Of a stretch of 17,619 nucleotides of DNA, positions 14,532 to 17,619 are shown piece after piece. Location of the stretch: contig CAAGDE010000093.1 in assembly GCA_900768535.1 (NCBI GenBank), positions 1 to 17,619 of the forward strand. Reading direction: 5' to 3'. Position 1 is the stretch's first letter, and the number at the start of each line of letters is the position of its first letter. The notes under the pieces were generated by a model. It saw only the letters and a list, made by a program, of their open reading frames with translations. It searched no databases and had not been told where the DNA came from. The translations under genes were made by a program, and so were the position numbers. Origin of the DNA: Clostridia bacterium. GTDB lineage: Bacteria > Bacillota > Clostridia > Oscillospirales > CAG-272.

Positions 14532-15425
14532 TTACAGCACCTTGCTCAGAAATTCGCGGGTGCGGGGGTGCTGGGGGTGATCGAAAAGGGCGGCGGGGGT
14601 GCCCTCCTCGGCGAGCCTGCCGCCATCCATGAAGAGAACGCGGTCGGCAACTTCGCGGGCAAAGCCCATTTCGTGGGTGACGATGATCATGGTCATTCCG
14701 TCGTTGGCAAGGTCGCGGATCAGATCCAGCACCTCTCCGACCATTTCCGGATCGAGGGCGGAGGTCGGCTCATCGAACAGCATAACCTCCGGCTCCATGG
14801 CAAGCGCACGGATGATGGCAATCCGCTGTTTCTGCCCGCCGGAGAGCGTTGCGGGGTAAACGTCCGCTTTGTCGGACAGCCCGATGCGGGCGAGCAGAGC
14901 GCGGGCGTTTGCCTCGGCATCCGCCCGGTTTTTGAGCTTCAGCTGAACGGGGGCAAAGGTCAGGTTCTGCAGAACGGTCAGATTGTTGAACAGGTTGAAG
15001 TGCTGAAAGACCATGCCCATCTTCTGCCGCGCCAGGTCGATATTGATGCGGTTGATCTTCTCAATTGCGGAGAGTGCCGCACGGTATGCTGCTCCCTCTC
15101 TCCTTTTGAGCAGGTCCTCTGTCTTGATTTTTGCAATTGCCGCTTCATCGGAAAGTCCGGAAGATGTCAGATTCCGGTATGTCTGCGACAGACGGATGAC
15201 GTCAAAATGCAGATAGGGATCGGGGGAGGTGAGCAGCTTTCCGTCCATCCAGATCTCGCCGTAGGTGGGCGTTTCCAGCTGGTTGATACAGCGGAGCAGG
15301 GTGCTTTTTCCGCTTCCGGAGGGACCGATCAGCACGACCTTTTCGCCTTTTTCAATGTCACAGGAAACCCCCTTGAGGATGTGAAGACTGCCGAAATCCT
15401 TGAATAATCCATTAACGCTTATCAC
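14532..15425 (-). CDS. Amino-acid ABC transporter ATP-binding protein (GlnQ/HisP type) with insertion
   Basis: The ATPase that powers uptake of a polar amino acid. Motifs in order are Walker A GPSGSGKST (34-42), Q-loop VFQHFNLF with Gln141, signature LSGGQ (194-198), Walker B VMLFDE (214-219) and switch His251 in VTHEMGFA. At 297 residues it is over 50 longer than the usual 240. The excess lies between Walker A and the Q-loop, about residues 65-130, in a charged, mostly helical-looking stretch (SDEAAIAKIKTEDLLKRREG). The reading frame is intact and flanking motifs are normal, so it looks like a real insertion. The GTG start overlaps the permease gene by 14 bases, with GAGGA upstream, and it is last in the operon. 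Confidence 0.92.
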   Translation of the reverse strand: MISVNGLFKDFGSLHILKGVSCDIEKGEKVVLIGPSGSGKSTLLRCINQLETPTYGEIWMDGKLLTSPDPYLHFDVIRLSQTYRNLTSSGLSDEAAIAKIKTEDLLKRREGAAYRAALSAIEKINRINIDLARQKMGMVFQHFNLFNNLTVLQNLTFAPVQLKLKNRADAEANARALLARIGLSDKADVYPATLSGGQKQRIAIIRALAMEPEVMLFDEPTSALDPEMVGEVLDLIRDLANDGMTMIIVTHEMGFAREVADRVLFMDGGRLAEEGTPAALFDHPQHPRTREFLSKVL

Positions 15426-16113
15426 TTGCTTTCATCCTCTTTTCTATCAGCTTGATCAGAAAAACCATCAGGTAGACCACCGCGAGGTAGAATACGCCGG
15501 CGATCAGACCGCTGGCGAGGAAGTTCGGAACCTTGCGGAAGACGGTGTTTGACGCGGCGTTGAGGTCAAAGGTCAGCGTACCGACCGTTGCGCCCACCAT
15601 GCTGATGATGGAAGTCTCTTTGAGCAGGGCGATCATCTCGTTTCCGATGGCGGGGATGATGTTTTTCACCGCCTGCGGGAGGATGATGCGGAGCATGGTA
15701 CAGCGCCACGAAAGCCCCAGCGCGCGTCCGGCTTCCATTTGTCCGGGGTCAACGGAGGAAATGCCCGCCCGGATGTTTTCGGAAACGTATGCGCCGGAGT
15801 TGATGCCGAAGGTCAGAATGGCGGCATAGGGCTTGAAGCCCGGAATGGCGAACACCGCAAAGACCATGATGAACAGCTGGAGCGCAACCGGCGTTCCGCG
15901 GAAGACCGTGGTGTAGATGTTGCAGAGAATCGCCGGAAGCTTCATATATTTGCTGACCTGCGCCGAGATCTTGACGATGGCGACCGTGAAGCCGAGCACC
16001 AGCCCGATTGCCGCCGCAGCAAGGGTCAGCAGCAGGGTGTTGCGGAAGCCCTCCAGCATATAGCCCATCAGCTCCCGGCTGCCGAGAATTTTGATGATGT
16101 CCTGAAAAAGCAT
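15412..16113 (-). CDS. Amino-acid ABC transporter permease (HisM family)
   Basis: The membrane channel of the uptake system, 233 residues with about five hydrophobic segments. FRGTPVALQL (71-80) is the conserved loop of polar amino-acid permeases. The cytoplasmic coupling loop EAGRALGLSWRCTMLRIILP (127-146), followed by QA, is the EAA motif that contacts the ATPase. One permease gene is present, so it probably works as a homodimer. ATG at 16113 has GGGAG eight bases upstream. It lies 81 bases after the binding-protein gene, behind a stem-loop, and overlaps the ATPase gene by 14 bases. The substrate is not set by the sequence. Confidence 0.93.
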   Translation of the reverse strand: MLFQDIIKILGSRELMGYMLEGFRNTLLLTLAAAAIGLVLGFTVAIVKISAQVSKYMKLPAILCNIYTTVFRGTPVALQLFIMVFAVFAIPGFKPYAAILTFGINSGAYVSENIRAGISSVDPGQMEAGRALGLSWRCTMLRIILPQAVKNIIPAIGNEMIALLKETSIISMVGATVGTLTFDLNAASNTVFRKVPNFLASGLIAGVFYLAVVYLMVFLIKLIEKRMKASDKR

Positions 16114-16134
16114 ACAAATAACTCCCTATAATCC

Positions 16135-16167
16135 CCAAAAAGGAAAAGCGGATGCCGCTTTTCCTTT
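16135..16167 (-). terminator. Intercistronic stem-loop between binding protein and permease genes
   Basis: AAAGGAAAAGCGG at 16139-16151 pairs with CCGCTTTTCCTTT at 16155-16167 in a perfect 13-bp stem around a 3-base loop. On the - strand it is followed by a short T-run, then GGGG. Such structures often cause partial termination or protect the upstream mRNA, so that binding protein exceeds the membrane components. Confidence 0.75.
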
Positions 16168-16194
16168 CGGTATGTTGTGTGGTATACCCGGTTC

Positions 16195-17022
16195 TTACAG
16201 ACCGAGGTGCTTGTTGACCAGTGCCTGAATGCCGTCCTTGCCAAGCTCGGTAAGCACTTCGTTGATTGCCTTCAGCAGCGCGTCCTGACCCTTGGTCACG
16301 CAGATGGCGTAGGTGTCAACTGCCGCCTCGTCCGTCTCTCCCTCGGCGCCCTTGTAGTAGAGCGGTGCGCACTTGAAGTCGCTCTTGCCCTCAATCAGCT
16401 TCTTGGCGGGGAGTTCGTCAATGATCAGTACATCGCTGTTCAGTCCGATGTCCGCAACCGCCGAAGCAAGCGCGGTGAAGCCGACCTTTTTCGCGTTCGA
16501 GCCAGCCAGCGTGCCGCCCTCGGCAAGCTCGTCACCGAGGAACAGATCGGAGGTGGTGCCGTTCTGAACTGCAATGTTCTTGCCCTTCAGGCTGTCCCAG
16601 TAGATGCCGACGGTGCTGTTATCGTTTGTGGTGCTCTCCAGCTCGGACGCCTTGTCCGTCTTGTAGACCACATAGAGCGCGGCGGTGTAGTATTCGTTCG
16701 AGAAGGCAACCTTCTGCTTGCGCGCCTCGTTGATGGAAATGCCCGCCGCGCCGACATTGGTCAGCTTGCCTGCGGAAACCGCATCAACGATGGAATCGAA
16801 GCTGACGTTTTCAAAGACAACCTTCTTGCCGAGCTTCTTTCCGACCAGCTCCATAATGTCAACGTCCACGCCGACGATCTTTCCGTCCGACATATACTCA
16901 AACGGTGCGAATCCGGCTTCGGTGTAAACGGTGAGAACCTCTTCCTTTTTGCAGGAAGCGAACGCGAGCAGGCAGCCTGCAGCAAGGCAGAGCGCCAGGG
17001 TGAGACAAAGCAACTTTTTCAT
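16195..17022 (-). CDS. Amino-acid ABC transporter substrate-binding lipoprotein
   Basis: Captures the amino acid outside the membrane and delivers it to the permease. The 275-residue product starts with a lipoprotein signal peptide ending FASCKKEE, with Cys24 as the likely lipidation site. A type 3 solute-binding fold follows: LTVYTEAGFAPFEYM near the start, then GKIVGVDVDIMELVGKKLG and VSFDSIVDAVSAGK, the usual lobe-1 pattern. The family binds polar amino acids such as glutamine, arginine or cystine; the exact ligand is not clear. ATG at 17022 has GGAGG about 10 bases upstream. It is first in the operon, under a consensus promoter, and ends before a stem-loop that should raise its yield over the other subunits. 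Confidence 0.94.
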   Translation of the reverse strand: MKKLLCLTLALCLAAGCLLAFASCKKEEVLTVYTEAGFAPFEYMSDGKIVGVDVDIMELVGKKLGKKVVFENVSFDSIVDAVSAGKLTNVGAAGISINEARKQKVAFSNEYYTAALYVVYKTDKASELESTTNDNSTVGIYWDSLKGKNIAVQNGTTSDLFLGDELAEGGTLAGSNAKKVGFTALASAVADIGLNSDVLIIDELPAKKLIEGKSDFKCAPLYYKGAEGETDEAAVDTYAICVTKGQDALLKAINEVLTELGKDGIQALVNKHLGL

Positions 17023-17063
17023 GATTGATTTTCCTCCATGGGTGATGTATTTGTTATGGCACT

Positions 17064-17092
17064 ATTATACTGCATAAAGATTCATTTGTCAA
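17064..17092 (-). promoter_or_regulatory. Consensus sigma-A promoter of the amino-acid ABC operon
   Basis: On the - strand TTGACA (17092-17087), a 17-base spacer and TATAAT (17069-17064) match consensus fully. The start point would lie about 35 bases before the binding-protein start codon, leaving no room for a riboswitch. Confidence 0.93.
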
Positions 17093-17104
17093 GTGCTTTC
17101 GTGA

Positions 17105-17290
17105 ATATTTTTTCAATTCGGACGGTTTGTTAATCAGGCAATAAAATAGAGAGCTGCATTTGTGCAATCTGCCCACCTATCCGGAGTAAACCGCCAATTT
17201 TCATGCACCAACTAAGTCGGGCAGTTCCTTTTCTGTATTCATAACGAATGAATAAATGAATATTGTGTCCCGTCGGGGCTGAAAAAACGG
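17105..17290. other. AT-rich gap with no recognised gene
   Basis: The stretch between the ABC operon promoter and the tRNA terminator holds no open frame with a ribosome binding site and no strong hairpin. The one open frame crossing it on the - strand also runs through the tRNA gene and is rejected. Confidence 0.5.
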
Positions 17291-17292
17291 GC

Positions 17293-17334
17293 AAAAAAAC
17301 AAAACACCCCGAACGCAACAGCATCCGGGATGTT
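17293..17334 (-). terminator. Intrinsic terminator of tRNA-Arg
   Basis: On the - strand AACATCCCGGATGC (17334-17321) pairs with GCGTTCGGGGTGTT (17316-17303) around TGTT, with 14 pairs including three G-T wobbles. TTGTTTTTTT follows. It begins directly after the CCA end of the tRNA. Confidence 0.88.
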
Positions 17335-17411
17335 TGGCGCACCATGGCGGACTCGAACCGTCGACACCTAGCGTCGGAGGCTAGTGCTCTATCCATCTGA
17401 GCTAATGGTGC
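17335..17411 (-). tRNA. tRNA-Arg (anticodon CCG)
   Basis: A 77-base tRNA decoding CGG. The acceptor stem GCACCAT/ATGGTGC is perfect, D stem GCTC/GAGC encloses AGATGGATA, and anticodon stem CTAGC/GCTAG holds loop CTCCGAC with anticodon CCG. The T arm GACGG-TTCGAGT-CCGCC has one A-C mismatch. The 3' CCA is encoded, with G as discriminator. It has its own promoter and terminator, so it is a single-gene unit. Confidence 0.95.
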
Positions 17412-17437
17412 ATCTTCCTTTCGGTCGAACAAATACT

Positions 17438-17466
17438 ATTATATCACATTTCCCCCCGAATTGCAA
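17438..17466 (-). promoter_or_regulatory. Sigma-A promoter of tRNA-Arg
   Basis: On the - strand TTGCAA (17466-17461), a 17-base spacer and TATAAT (17443-17438). The start point would lie about 20 bases before the tRNA 5' end. Confidence 0.85.
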
Positions 17467-17502
17467 CCCCTTTTCCTCAATTTCTTCAAAAATTTTTTGA
17501 GG

Positions 17503-17614
17503 GGGAAGACCTTGGGGCTCTGCCCCAAACCCCGCCTAAACCTTTCTTAGAAGAAAGGTTTAGGAATCCAAAGAATTTCACTGAGAAGGGCATACCCCCG
17601 ACCAACGTACCGTA
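17503..17614. repeat. Exact copy of the dispersed repeat left arm, cut by the window end
   Basis: These 112 bases are identical to 9298-9409, including both hairpins and the inner segment that ends in GTACCGTA. The match stops at 17614, and the last 5 bases of the window differ. As in the other well-kept arms, the bases just outside read TGA followed by a run of G. Whether a right arm follows cannot be seen. Confidence 0.95.
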
Positions 17615-17619
17615 AAATC

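Noticed and set aside
16177..17028. Open frame of 283 codons on the + strand opposite the binding-protein gene
   Set aside because: The - strand gene has a lipoprotein signal, a solute-binding fold, promoter and operon context; the + frame has none.
17130..17432. Open frame of 100 codons on the - strand through tRNA-Arg
   Set aside because: It covers a complete tRNA and its terminator.
1..17619. CRISPR array, prophage, restriction-modification or toxin-antitoxin locus
   Set aside because: No regularly spaced direct repeats and no genes of these systems were seen on either strand.

Overview
The window comes from a fairly GC-rich Gram-positive genome, most likely a gut Clostridia lineage of the Oscillospiraceae/Ruminococcaceae type. 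The clues are consensus sigma-A promoters, GGAGG ribosome binding sites, T-box control of an amino-acid gene, lipobox-type lipoproteins, and short dispersed palindromic repeats in AT-richer gaps. The organism assignment is inference; no 16S or species marker is present.

Layout. (1) 1-3270: a galactose cluster on the + strand, galE, galM and an extended-SDR dehydratase/reductase overlapping galM by ATGA, closed by a strong intrinsic terminator. (2) 3372-4875: a phytoene-desaturase-like FAD oxidoreductase on the - strand whose last codons lie inside a dispersed repeat. (3) 5007-9297: a promoter driving a type IIA (Ca2+-type) P-type ATPase and a cardiolipin synthase, probably one operon. (4) 9298-9532: a 235-bp double-armed palindromic repeat filling the whole gap between convergent cardiolipin synthase and trpB genes. 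(5) 9533-11303: a stand-alone TrpB2-type tryptophan synthase beta gene on the - strand with its own sigma-A promoter and a T-box riboswitch carrying a UGG (Trp) specifier. (6) 11334-14494: a divergently transcribed three-gene unit, ECF sigma factor, single-pass predicted anti-sigma factor and YfbK-family von Willebrand A lipoprotein, with a long structured leader and two promoter candidates, followed by a promoter-terminator pair with no gene between. (7) 14532-17092: a polar amino-acid ABC transporter on the - strand (binding lipoprotein, permease, ATPase), with a stem-loop after the binding-protein gene and an unusual insertion in the ATPase. (8) 17293-17466: tRNA-Arg(CCG) with promoter and terminator, then another repeat copy running to the window end.

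The two items most worth following are the repeat family and the sigma/anti-sigma/vWA unit. The repeat is present as four arms in 17.6 kb, sits at gene 3' ends, and keeps its stem pairing while the stem bases change between copies. The sigma/anti-sigma/vWA unit looks like a self-contained envelope-sensing module whose signal is unknown.
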